Origin: Dermacentor variabilis
Lineage: Eukaryota > Arthropoda > Arachnida > Ixodida > Ixodidae
Direction of reading: 5' to 3'
Length of the DNA stretch: 64,000 bases
NCBI RefSeq assembly: GCF_050947875.1
Contig: NC_134568.1
Span: 267,784,702 to 267,848,701, forward strand
The notes under the pieces were generated by a model. That model did no database searches, was not told the origin of the DNA, and saw only the letters and a program-made list of their open reading frames with translations. Position 1 is the stretch's first letter; the number at the start of each line of letters is the position of its first letter. This document shows, piece by piece, positions 20,109-31,056 of this stretch. The translations under genes were made by a program, and so were the position numbers.

Positions 20109-22385
20109 GGGTGTGCCACATAACTTGAGCCAAATTTTAAAAATATGCAAATGCCACGTACCTGAACAGAGCCAAGGTAATGTTGTTTGCTGTCGCTTGG
20201 AAATACTCGGCTTATTTTCTGCATCCTGCCTCATTACATAATTAGTCACAAATTAATCAGCTTCTCAAATATCCTAAGATTAAAAGTCATCATCATCATT
20301 CTCATCATCAGCTTGTTTTATGTCCACTGCAGGACGGCCTCTAGCTTCAGTCTGCAATTACCCCTGTCCTGCGCCAACCGATTCCAACTAGCGCCCGCCA
20401 ATTTCCTAATTTCATCGCTCCACCTAGTCTTCTGCCATCCTTGACTGCGCTTCCCTTCTCTTGGTATCTATTCTGTAACCCTAATGGTCCAACAATCATC
20501 TAATCGGCGCATTACATGACCTGCCCAGCTCCATTTTTTTCTCTTGATGTCAATTAGAATATTGTCTATACCCATTTGCTCTCTGATCCAAACCACTCTC
20601 TTTTTTGTCTCTTAACGTTATTCCTAGCAATCTTCGTTCCATCGCTCTTTGTGCGGTCCTTAACTTGTTCTCAAGCTTCTTTGTCAGTCTCCAAGTCACT
20701 GCCCCATATGTCAGCACTGGTAAAATGCACTGATTGTACACCTTCCTTTTCAATGATAAGGGTAAGCTTCCAGTCAGGAGCTGACAATGTCTGCCATATG
20801 CGATCCAACCCATTTTTATTCTATGAATTTTCTTGTCATGATCATGGTTCCCTGTGATTAATTGACCTAGGTAAACGTATTCCTTCACAGACTCTAGAGG
20901 CCGACTGGCGATCTTGAACTCTTGTTCCTTTGCCCGGTTACTTATCATTATCTATGTATTCTGCATATTAATCATCAACCCCAATCTTACACTCTCTCTG
21001 TTAAGGTCCTCAATCATTTGTTGTAACTCGTCTAAAGTGTTGCTGAATAGAACAATGTCATTGGCAAACTGAAGGTTGCTGAGGTATTCGCCGTTGATCC
21101 TTACTCCTAAGCCTTCCCAGTTTAATAGCTTGAATACTTCTTTCAAGCATGCAGTGAATAGCATTGGAGAGATTGTGTCTCCCTGTCTTATCCCCTTCTT
21201 TATAGGTATCTTCCTGCTTTTCTTGTGTAGAATTAAGGTAGCTGTAGAACCTCTGTAGATATTTTGCGAGGTATTTACGTAAGCATTCTGTACTTCTTGA
21301 TTACGTAATGCCTCTATGACTGCTAGTGTCTCTACTGAATCAAATTCCTTTTTCGTATTCTATGAAAACCATATAGAGAGGCTTATTGTACTCTGCAGAT
21401 TTCTCGATAACCTGATTAATGAAATGGATGTGATCCATTGTAGAGTATCCTTTCCTGAAGCCAGCCTGTTCCCTTGGCGACTAAAGTCCAGTGTTGACCT
21501 TATTCTGTTGCAGGTAATTTTGTTAAATATTTTATATAATACTGGGTGGGGGGAGTAAGCTAATCGGCCTATAATTTTTCAATTCCTTAATGTCTCCCTT
21601 TTTGTGGACTAGTATAATGTTCGCATTTTTCCACTTTTCTGGTACCCTTGCAGTTGATAGACACTTCGTATAAAGAGCTGCCAGTTTTCCAAGCAGTATG
21701 TCTCCTCCACCTTTGATTAAATCGACTGTTATTCCATCTTATCCTGCCGATCTTCCTTGTTTCATGTCTTGCAAGGCCCTTCTGACCTCATCGCTAGTTA
21801 TAGGAGGTGTTTCTGTATCCTGTTCACTACTGTTTCTAATGGAGGTATCCTGACTCCTCTGGGTATTGAACAGGTCAGTATAGAATTCTTCTGCTGCTTT
21901 TACTGTATCTTTGAGATTGCTGATGATATTACCCTGCTTAGTGTCAATGAGAAAATTGTACAGCAATGTGAAAAACTCCTGCTACAGCGTTCTGTTGCTC
22001 AATGCATGCTACATAAAAGTGTTTTGCCAAGCATGATTGAAGCGTGCAAATAGATTAAAAATTGCCACGTGACTGGCCGCTTGAGGCACGTTGTGTGTAT
22101 TCACAGGCTTCTCTCATACTTGGAAAAACACTTTTATGTAGTACACATTGAGCAACAGAAAGCTGTATCCGTAGTTTTTCATGTTGCTGTACAATTTTCC
22201 TTATTTACACTTTTAATCTAATTATAATATTTGAGAATTTTATAATTCCAACTAATTATGTATTTAGGCAGAATGCAGTAAATCATCCAAGCACCTCCAA
22301 GCGCCAGCACACATTACCTTGGTTTTGTCCGGCTACGTGGCATTAGCATGTTTTTAAAATTTGGCTCAAGTTACATGGGACATCC
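20109..22385. mobile_element. Fold-back DNA element with long inverted arms, split by an RTE
   Basis: The left arm begins GGGTGTGCCACATAACTTGA and the reverse complement of the right arm begins GGATGTCCCATGTAACTTGA. The similarity continues for well over 150 bp (ATTTTAAAAA, AATGCCACGTA, CCAAGGTAATGT, TACATAATTAGT). After the RTE insertion the left arm resumes near 21951 (AAAATTGTACAGCAATGTGA) and pairs with AAAATTGTACAGCAACATGA read backwards from about 22196. The arms nearly meet near 22080, so the element is a long imperfect palindrome of about 0.6 kb without the insert. A related single-arm piece lies at 41018-41290. The superfamily is not recognised. Confidence 0.65.
20288..21940 (-). mobile_element. 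RTE-type LINE, 5'-truncated and frameshifted
   Basis: Minus-strand frames encode RT pieces in order. Near 21966-21740 is a linker ending ALQDMKQGRSAG. At 21164-20952 is the palm, with FANDIVLFSNTL where the catalytic FADD box should be (FAND). At 20948-20550 is the thumb/C-terminal part, including VKEYVYLGQLITGN and RKVYNQCILPVLTYGA. The 3' end is a TGATGA-type simple repeat at 20288-20305, as is common for RTE. The copy at 47541-51490 is the same family and more complete. No endonuclease part is present here, and the altered catalytic aspartate makes it inactive. Confidence 0.8.
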
Positions 22386-22427
22386 AATATATAAAGGGGC
22401 TCTTAGTTCAAATTCTGTTTTATTTGA

Positions 22428-23043
22428 GAGAGAGAGAGAAACAACTTTATTTAGTCGCCTGCAGAACGACACCATGACTGAATGGCGCCGCCACGCGGGC
22501 CTTGACGTCTTCTCAGCGGGTGGTCTCTACTCAACTTCAGCGCAGGTTACTCCCAGGGTTGGTCGCCCTGAGGGCCAACGTTGTGTTGGTTTCACTCTGC
22601 CTTTGTCTTTCAAGAGCCGCCGAGACCTGCTGGACGGCCCAGGTTTGGTTTTCGTAGTCGTAGCATTCTGCCGCAACTCGCGGCTGTGGCGGAATCATTG
22701 TACTTGTCGAAGCTTCGTCGGGGAACTTGGTGCAATCCCATAGGATGTGCGTCAGGGTGGCCCTCTCCCACTGGCACACGCAGTACACATCACTCACATA
22801 TACTTTCGGGTACAGATGATTCGTTAACACTGGGGTGGGTAAGGAACCAGTTTCTAATTGTCTGAACAGTACTGCCTCCGCTCGGCTCAGCCCCGGGTGG
22901 GGGGTGGGAAAGTCCTTCGAGCCAGGCGGTGAAACTGTGTAAGTTCGTTGAACGTCGTCATGCACTCCTTGGCACTACACCACGTTGGACGGTCGGTTGC
23001 AGTGGCGCAACTGTCTGTCCAAATTTATTCAAATAAAACTGTG
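22428..23043 (-). mobile_element. 3' end of an I-type LINE with 12-bp target duplication
   Basis: A perfect 12-bp repeat, TGTTTTATTTGA, lies at 22416-22427 and 23044-23055. The minus strand between them ends in AATAAAGTTGTTTC and a CT-repeat (22428-22442), a LINE-type 3' end. The frame 22965-22537 encodes an ORF2 C-terminus: an LFRQLETGSLPTPVL segment, then a zinc-finger-like CVCQWERATLTHILWDC. The endonuclease and RT are absent because of 5' truncation. A TTATTCAAATAAAA stretch just inside the right end makes a local palindrome with the duplication. Confidence 0.7.
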
Positions 23044-23059
23044 TGTTTTATTTGAATAA

Positions 23060-23101
23060 GTTTCCTTTCCCCTCGGAGTTCGAATTAATGAGATTCTACT
23101 G
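23060..23101. mobile_element. Right end of a pogo-type MITE
   Basis: Reverse-complemented, the end at 23101 reads CAGTAGAATCTCATTAATTC, followed outside by TA (23102-23103). This is the CAGT-type terminus seen at 903. The left end was not located with confidence, possibly because the LINE at 22428 inserted into the element. Confidence 0.45.
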
Positions 23102-23238
23102 TATCTGTTCAACAATGTGTTGATTGCAATTATGTGTTCAATCAAGTGATTTTCGCTGCTGTTGTATGTTTCGGGATATAGAATGGTGCCAGGAGGAACA
23201 TCCAGAGAAAAGTATCATTGATTACTGTGTTTGTGCAG

Positions 23239-23461
23239 AGAGTGGGCTGCTTGGCGTGCTTGACACGGGGAGTGACCTGGAGGACGTCATAAACCTGCTG
23301 TCTGCTGCACCACACCCTAGCCCAGCAACAGCTTGTCCTAAAGGCTTTCTGCGCGAGGCTGCCCTTTCTGTGTGGCCCCCACCTGCAGCCAGTGCCCTGG
23401 GTAGCTGCAGTGGCAAGCGCACTTGGCCACGACCCACAAGTGGGGCCCACCAAGGCCTTAG
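23239..23461 (+). CDS. Host gene exon d (223 bp)
   Basis: The acceptor is ttactgtgtttgtgcag (ending 23238) and the donor is CCTTAG then gtgact at 23462. With two leading bases it is open throughout: SGLLGVLDTGSDLEDVINLL, then a proline/alanine-rich, tryptophan-containing region ending TSGAHQGL, with AG left over. The leading AG completes the codon begun by the exon at 18155. The trailing AG is completed by the first T of the exon at 39792. The segment is G+C-rich compared with its introns. I do not recognise the protein. The next intron is about 16.3 kb. Confidence 0.65.
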
Positions 23462-25208
23462 GTGACTGCACTTCCTTAACATTTCATGTAGCCTTTAGAC
23501 CTGTGACAGGTCACTGGAGGAAAATATTGTCAAGCTTAATTGTTACATAATACCTGCAAAGTAGAAAACAGCAAACGAAATAGCACAGAGATTTGGTACA
23601 CCAGAAAATTTCAAATGACAGATGGTGATGCCATATTCAAGTATTCCAAGTGCCTCTTGCAGCAACTAAGACGAGGCTAGTTAAGTACCGATGATTTTTA
23701 AAGAAATTACATTAAAATTGTATTGCATCTGAAAGAAAATATACATTAATTCTTGCAGTCTTAGTTGACATTTCGTGCAGAATAAGAAGTGCCATTTAGC
23801 ACAACTGTGAAACCATCTGCAACAGTGACACTACTTCTACAAGGAAGATGCCACAGTTTAAAGTGAACAGAAATGCTGTCGCTTTCCGTGTTGTCCTCAT
23901 CACTGTTAGGCGATACTTTGGCAATAACAGAGGCAAAGATGGCAAAAGTCGAACCTCGAAAAGTCAAACCTCATAGCTGACGTATTTTCATGGTCACAGC
24001 AGCATTGCTGACCAACTTCTCCTTCGCATTCCAAATGCCACACACCATAGTCAACAGTATATCCCTCTTGCGTGCCAGCACCGACTCGTTCGTGCCACGT
24101 TCGCCAGTACTAACGATGTCCAATTTTTTTTCTATGCTGAGCACCTGGTTTTTATCCTAGTTTGCACGAAACCACGACACGGGCCACAATACTTCGATTG
24201 GCACATCGCTGAAGTGATGTTGACGTTGATGTGTCTTCACCCTTCCAAGCGTCCTCTGCGTCTGTGCTTGTAGGCTGTTCTGATCTCTGAGTCTCGTTGT
24301 TCTGCCGGGCCGACTTACCGCCGTGATTTTGCGACAAAAAGTGGAAACACTATGTGTTAACCAATACGTATGCACTAACCTGGTACAGCATATGCTGATA
24401 CAAGACGCATTATGTTCAATGGGCACTGAGTCAGGGATTTGACTTTACTACTTTTAAAACGAAACTACTGTTTAAGCAGATACGATTTAACGAGGTTTTA
24501 CTGTACATAGAAATCAAGATGCACAGTACAGTCTACTCTTATTAAAAGGAACACCTAATGAGTATGCCATCTTTGATTGTAGCTCAATCCCACTATATGA
24601 AAGCCGTAAAAATATTTCTTGTTAGTAGAATTTCTGTAGAACAGAACCAAGTGTTTTTTTTTCCTTCTGAAACTAATTAATTAGTGGCGTTCAGTTGTAG
24701 TGATTACCAGTGAGGTTCTAAGTTTAATAGTTGACCTGTGTTTGCGGCAATCTTTTATTTATTGCACAGAAAGTTTGCTTTCCAGTTTTTCTCCAAAAAA
24801 ACAAAATGGCCGTCTCAACTTTACAGCAGGTGGGTTATCCTAAGGCCAATATGTGCGACAAATGAAAAAACTGCATCATGTGTCACAATTACTGCTTCAT
24901 GCGTATCTGGTGCCGATGGTAAAGAACAGGCACTATCTGCATAGTTTCGTTGTCAGGTTCGTTACGTGATTTGCCATCTGTCACAAATTATGTCCTCATG
25001 GGGGGGGGGGGGGGGAGGGGGAGTATTCTGTGTCTACCTAGTGGATATGTCTAGTGCCAATTGGCTGGAGGCACCTGTCTCCTTCTTGCACATACCCTAG
25101 CCCAACCAATCAGAACTTCAGCAGCAGATAAAATGGACATCTCGGTTTATATTGCAGAACACCCTGTAGGGTCACGTCACTTTCGCACCCACCGTGTAAA
25201 TCCAAAGC
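23462..25208 (+). other. Intron segment with two pogo-type MITE ends
   Basis: There is no coding support. At 24503 a right end reads (reverse complement) CAGTAAAACCTCGTTAAATC, with TA at 24504-24505. At 24529 a left end reads CAGTCTACTCTTATTAAAAG, with TA at 24527-24528. The two are only 25 bp apart, so they look like neighbouring decayed copies facing away from each other. A G-run occupies 25000-25015. Confidence 0.45.
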
Positions 25209-25210
25209 TA

Positions 25211-26057
25211 CCGTATAATGCGGAATATAGGTCGAGGCGGAATATAGGTCGACCCCCTTATATTGAAGCAAAGAAGTCAACATAAAAATTATAAGGCACA
25301 AAACTTTGTTTTATTTAGTGGTGCCGCCAGACTCGTCACCTGCTCATTCGTCTGAGCTGTCTGAACTCTCTTCCGAAGACTACTGCTTTTCGCTAGCTGT
25401 GTCCCACAACATGTCATCCTCGGTGTCGTCCAAGGAGTTGCTAATGCAACACTTCTTGAATGCCTGCACCACCATATCGTCGGGCAGCGAGTGCCAAGCC
25501 TGCAACACCCATGTGGCCACAGTGGCGAGAGGCGGCCTGCGTAGCCGGCCACTTGGGTTCGTCGGGTTGTCGCCGGCCATCCATGGATTATATTGTTCAC
25601 GGACACGGTCTTTAAAGGGCTTGTTGAGCACGACATCCAGTGGCTGAAGTGTTGACGTCATGCCTCCTGGAATGACGGCGAGTTCCGTCCTCCCGTCGCA
25701 GAGTGCCTGCTTCACACCTGCGGTCAAGTGCCCGCGATAGGCATCCAAGACGAGCATGCTCAGACACCGCAGGAGTGCGCCGGGTCGCCGATTATAGACG
25801 GTCTTAATCCAATTGGGCATGAAGGCCTCATCCATATAGCCCTTTTCATTCACGCGAACGACAAAATCCCGCGGGAAAGCCTCTTTTGGCGTCGGACACC
25901 AAGGGGGCGATAATGATGCGGATGTCAAAAGGTCTGCGCTCCTACATGTTGCCAGACGACTATTCATGTTGTGCCAAGGGCCGGTATATAAGTCGAGGGA
26001 TGACCTTTTAGTAATACTTTTTGGAAAAAACCTCGACCTATATTCCGCACTATACGG
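25211..26057 (-). mobile_element. Pogo-type DNA transposon, internally deleted
   Basis: TA flanks both ends (25209-25210 and 26058-26059). The termini match almost perfectly for 27 bp: CCGTATAATGCGGAATATAG on the left, and CCGTATAGTGCGGAATATAG reverse-complemented on the right, both continuing GTCGAGG. The left terminus carries a partial duplicate of its own inner half (CGGAATATAGGTCGA at 25238-25252). The interior encodes the C-terminal part of a pogo/Tigger transposase on the minus strand. At 847 bp it is far shorter than an autonomous pogo element, so the N-terminal half is deleted. Confidence 0.85.
25380..25967 (-). pseudogene. Pogo/Tigger transposase, C-terminal catalytic part (195 residues)
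   Basis: This is an uninterrupted frame related to the DDE_1 endonuclease of pogo-like transposases, close to the type that has given rise to jerky/POGK-like host proteins. Visible family landmarks are NEKGYMDEAFMPNWIKTVY (residues about 39-57), LVLDAYRGHLT, which carries the second catalytic aspartate (about 72-82), and IPGGMTSTLQPLDVVLNKPF with the third (about 98-117). An acidic tail (DDTEDDMLWD) follows. The CENP-B-like DNA-binding region and the first catalytic aspartate are missing, so it is probably not a working transposase. The intact frame is notable, but the tight terminal repeats argue against a host gene. Confidence 0.8.
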
Positions 26058-26059
26058 TA

Positions 26060-27384
26060 GTCTTCAAATGTACATCTTCGAATGGGGTCAGAAAGGAGAG
26101 GCTGCTGTACAGCGTGTCGCAAAGGTGGTGGCCATGAATAACTTCTGTACACTGCTATCCCGTACACTCGCTTTGGTTAGTGAGTGTACCATAACTTTAT
26201 GGTACAAACCATAACTTTAGTTAAAGACACCCGATAAGGCAGTGCCGATTAGGCCTAGTAGCCTAGATAGTGTGGCCATGACGAGACAGCCCTGCCTGCC
26301 AGCACAATGTGGGTGCAATCGCACATCAGGCCGATGTCGGGGAGTGCTCGCAGTGACAGTCCGTTTCTGTGTTAGCTGAGGCGGCCTGTCAAACGATACC
26401 CGAAGGCAAACGATCGAGATAACGACCCTTTCGCACAAATCTATGTCCGGTGCCGAATCCGTGCTCGATGCCTGTTGGGTGGCACCAAAGCCAGCGTTCT
26501 TGAAGCAAGCGATGCATATTCCCAGACGATCGCTCATTCATGGCTGAATGCATGACACTCCATATGCTGCGATCGCTATCTCAAGCACCACCGGTGGGAC
26601 ATGGATTTCTTGTTTTTGCTGCATTTTTCTCCCTGAGGTGCGCATTATGAAGTGCACTGTTGCGATCAGCGATTGATGTTCGAAACGCGCGTTCAGTTTG
26701 CATTCAGTTTCGCCTCACATGATTGGCCTAGACCTCACCCAGTCATCAGCCACGGAGAATGTAAACTTAACGCGTGTTTCGAACAACGATCTGCGACCTC
26801 GCCTAGTAGGCGTGCAAAAACCATCATCACATATCGGTAGCAACATGCATGCCACTTCAAACGGGCGATCAACAAACAAGATGGCTGCCATGACGTCTTT
26901 CCAGTGCACTGATGGCTTCCAGCACTTGGTTGTTTTTGTGAACAAAAATTGCGGTGCCCACACGTGAAATGGGGGGTGGGGGGTATTTTCTGCAATTTTA
27001 GTGCAAAACAGTTGCATTCGAGCACATTTTGGAGCCTGCTAGCCTTACGCGAATAGTAAATATGCAGAGTTACGTTCCGGCAAATTTCGTTGATGCAGGA
27101 TTGCAGTACAGCGAGATTTCGTTGCCGTGAGGTACGAAATGCATTGAATCCTATGGGCGTTCGCCGGGGATACGAAAATGTTTCATTGTCGCGAGAATTT
27201 CGTTGTTGCGGAATTTCGTTATCGCGGGTTTCGACTGTAGTAATTATTCGAATCGCAAATAAAATTATTCGAACATTCACTATTCAATTCGATTTGGTGA
27301 TACTATTTGAGTATTCGCACACCCCTACTTGTTTGCCATTCCTGAAAAGAAATTCAATAAGGTAGCTTTAGCTGGCTGCTTTGT
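26060..27384 (+). other. Intron segment with a pogo-type MITE right half
   Basis: No exon is supported. Around 27110-27237 lies a MITE half with repeated ATTTCGTT and GCGAGA motifs. Its right end, reverse-complemented, reads CAGTCGAAACCCGCGATAAC, followed by TA (27238-27239). The matching left end may be the degraded CAGTACAGCGAGATTTCG near 27104. A short G-run sits at 26971-26983. Confidence 0.45.
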
Positions 27385-27438
27385 CAATACATTATGGTAT
27401 GGTATGATGAACTTTATTAATGTCCTGAAGATAAACCC

Positions 27439-30400
27439 TTAGGTTGACGCAGGCGGCTCCCAGGTCGGGACAGTAAAGTTTAACCTTACAGCCGTATCAT
27501 GGGCCTTCTGGAAGGCCTGTACTTGATCGAAAAGAACTCCACTGTGTAGGACTCGCCGCCACCAGTCTCTCTCCTTGTCACAGCCTGTGAGACACAGGAC
27601 ACTGCCAAAGTATGTGATCCAGAGTAATGATGCTATTACACTTCTCACAATTGATTGGTACCTCTCTTTCTGTATGTAGCTTGTTAATAAAGTTTGGACT
27701 TGGATAAGTCTGCAACAATCTCAGATTCACCGCTTGAGCTCTATTGAGCTTAGCGTGTGGCACTGGGAGTTCCCTTCTGTTCATGTAGTAATGCTTCGTG
27801 ATTTCATTATATGTTAATAATTGTTCCCTGTTCTCCTCCTGTATATTATTAAGGTCCTGGTCGCTTAGTGCACGGATAGTAAGTCATCGTGCAGCTGCGT
27901 TAGCCATCTCGTTTAAATTCTTCCGAGATGGATCGACAGACCCCATGTGCGCAGGAAACCAGTGGATTTAAATCCCTTGGCTGTCCAACTCACTGATCAG
28001 CTGGGCAGCCCTTTTGGTTACAAAGCCATTGGTAAAGTGTCTAATAGCCATCTTAAAGTCACTGTAAATCCTCGTCCACTTATTATTCCTTAAAGCCAAT
28101 GCTATCGCTACTTGTCCCGCGACTGTCGTGTTTTTAGTCATGATTGTAATAGCATCCTGAGTGAGACCATCTGAATCTACTACTGCATCCGTAAAGGCTT
28201 TCTTTCCTCTGACCCATGCAGCATCTACAAAAGCCGCATCTCCTCTGTCGTGATCTAGCTCTTGCAAGAGAGCTTTGGCCCTTGCCTTTCGTCTTTCCAG
28301 GTTGTGCACCGGGTGCATATTTCTGGGGAAAGGAGTCGTCTTGATTATCTCTCTTATGCTATCTTTTAGTTCTACAGTGCCTTCACCTGAAATTTTGGAT
28401 TCGGTTGGGCACCACCTTAACTCTTCTAGTATTGCTCTACCTGACCTTGTTCCAGAGAGCCTTTCTCTGTGGGCAATTTGCTGAGCTTCAATTATCTCGG
28501 CTGTTGTGTTGTGGAGCCCCAGTTTCACTAATTTATTATCCGGTGTGTTAATCGGTAAGCCCACTGTTGTTTTGACTAGCCTTTTAATTAATCTGTTCAA
28601 CTTGTTTAGCTCTGTCTGTGTTCAACTGAGCATCCCAGCTACATATGAGAAGTGACACAAGGTGAAAGCGTGGACCATTCTCATGACGCTCTTCTCTCCC
28701 AACCTTCTGTGTCTGTTAGTGATTCTCCTTAGCAGTCTTATTACCTCCTCAGTCTTGCTTGTGATGTGTTGTATTGTTCTTCCGTTTGCCCCATTTGCCT
28801 CCAGGAATAACCCTAAGACTCTAATGGTTTCTACTTGCTTAATAGATTCGCCTGCCTTCGTGGTTAGTACTAACCTGAGTTCGTCCTCGGGAACATATCC
28901 GCTTGGTTTTCGACCTCTTCTCCTGTTATTGAGTAGAAGGAGTTCAGACTTATGAGCAGAGCATTTGAGTCCCATGTCTTCTAAAATAGACTCTACCTCA
29001 TAAATGCTCTTCTGAAGTCTGCTTCCGCATGTCCCATATTTGCTTTAGCGGCCCATATAGTCACATCGTCTGCATAAATGGTAAAGTAAATGCCCTCTAT
29101 CCCTTTTAATCCCTTTGGCATTTTTGACATGGCCAGGTTGAAAAGCATAGGTGACAAGGCCCTTGTGGCATCCCTCTGTCACCGGGATCCATCTTCTTTG
29201 ATTTAATATCCCCCGAATCTAAGGTGAGCTGAATGATTGCCAAGAAAAGTTTTGACCACTTCACAGAGTTTTCTGCCCAATACCAGTTCGGAAATCACTT
29301 CAAGTATTGCTCTATGCTTAATTCTGCCAAAAGCTTTTTCGAAATCCAACCCCAAGAGAGCTCGAGTGTTTTTTAGTTTAGCTAATAGCAGTTGATGTTT
29401 GATTAACAACATGGCATCTTGTGTGGACAAGCCTGATCTGAAACCAATCAGATTATACAGTAGGATGCCATTGTCCTCCACATATTTCGTTAACCTGTTC
29501 AATATGACATGCTTCATTGTCTTCCCTAGACATGACGTTAATGAAATTGGCCTGAGATTATCCAAGTTGAGTTGTTTGCCCGGCTTTGGTATTAAGATAG
29601 TACTGGCCGTCCTGCATTCTTCTGGATATACCCCATCTTTCCATATTTCATTAATGTATGTGGTCAGATATTTTATTGATTCGTCGTCCAAATTCTTAAG
29701 CAATCTGTTAGAGATGCCATCCGGGCCAGCTGCTGACCTACTATTCAGATCATACAGTGGCTTGCGTACCTCACTTTCGGTGAATTCATGATCCGTATGT
29801 TTGCATTCTACCCCTAAGTAATCGAGATAACGCACATCCTGATCCTCTTTCCTGAGAGGCAAGTATTTAGTTTCCACTCGCTCCATTATGCTCTCTGCGC
29901 TTGCAGTCTGACTTTCCTGAAGCACCAGTTTCGCCACTGCCGCACGTCTATTCGATTTAGTGCCTTTTTTGTTGAGTAGATGCTTGAGCAGACTCCAATT
30001 GCCTCCACATTTTATCCTTTCATCTACACATTTAGACACCTCATCCCATTTTTTTTGGTGCAAATATTGTGCATGCTCCTCTATATTCCTATTGAACTGA
30101 GCAATTCGTTTCCTCAGTCTTCTGCTTAAGTGTTGTGATTTCCATCTTTGTAAAATCGATTGCTTGGCTTCGATCAAATGCGCCAATCTACTGTCAATTT
30201 GTTCGACCTCTTCCTCTGTCTCTATAGCCTTAGTTGCTACATTCAAGTCGTCCCTAAGCTGAGCCGCCACCCACTCTTGTAGTCTGATGCGCCCCTTTCT
30301 ATCTGTGTCTGCTGTCTTTTCTGATTTTTCTAAAGTGATCCCAGTCTATGTAAGTGAAATGCTTTACCTCCACCCCCGTCGTTTCCACCATTATGTGTAG

Positions 30401-31042
30401 TATATAATGGTCGTTTCCTAGGTCTGCACCAGAGTTGATCCAGTCTGCCCTGGGTAAATTACAAGTGAAAGGTAAGTCCGGGGTAGTGTCCCTACACGTG
30501 GAACTGCCACACCTGGTAGGATAGGCTGGGTCCGTGGTAAGAGAAAGGCCTAAATCCGTGGCGAGATGCCAGATTCCTTCCCCTTTCTTACTACTCCAGC
30601 GGTAACCCCAAGATTGGTGTGGGGCATTGAAGTCCCCTCCTACTATGAGGGGCGCAGTTTTGGCTACCCTGATGGCCTTATTAAAAATTACTCTGAAGCT
30701 CTGTCTCATCTCTCTGGGACTGCTATATATGTTGAGGCAGAACAAGCTTTGCGCTTTACCTCTGTGCCTTTTTAGGACCATTTCTATCAATATGTATTCA
30801 ATTTTACTCGCCCCTAATTTTAGATCATGCTCTATGTATGGAATTTTCTTGTCAATTAGGGTGGCAATTCCTCTGCCCGGTTCTTTGCCTTTGCAGACCG
30901 AGTTGAAGCCAGACAGCCTGATCTCCTCCGCTAGAGTTTCCTGCAGCATTATTAATTTTGGCTTATTTTCAACCGTTTTGATTATCTGTGCTAGCGACAC
31001 TCTTTTTTTCCTAAAATCCTCTGCAGTTCCACTGCCACACAC
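27439..31042 (-). pseudogene. LINE ORF2: endonuclease, RT, RNase H, few breaks
   Basis: The endonuclease (31042-30299) shows IMLQET, IVGGDFNAPHQSWGY, RDTTPDLPF and GNDHY, the expected APE landmarks. RT (30270-29203, continuing to about 28622) has NLRPISLTSCLGKTMKHVI, GFRSGLSTQDAM and ALLGLDFEKAFGRIKH. The region around the YADD box (about 29040-29110) lies between open frames. RNase H (28600-27968) carries YSDFKMAIRHFTNG and AAFVDAAWV. The last frame (27784-27439) has CEKCNSIITLDHILWQC. About five interruptions separate the pieces. The GLDFEKAFGR sequence has G where D is usual before R. Confidence 0.8.
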
Positions 31043-31056
31043 TAAGTCTCTTTCTA

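Noticed and set aside
22431..22442. Microsatellite locus (GA repeat)
   Set aside because: It is the simple-repeat tail of the antisense LINE fragment, directly next to its target duplication.
25380..25967. Host jerky/POGK-like gene
   Set aside because: The frame is enclosed by near-perfect terminal repeats with TA flanks and lacks the DNA-binding domain. A deleted transposon explains it better.
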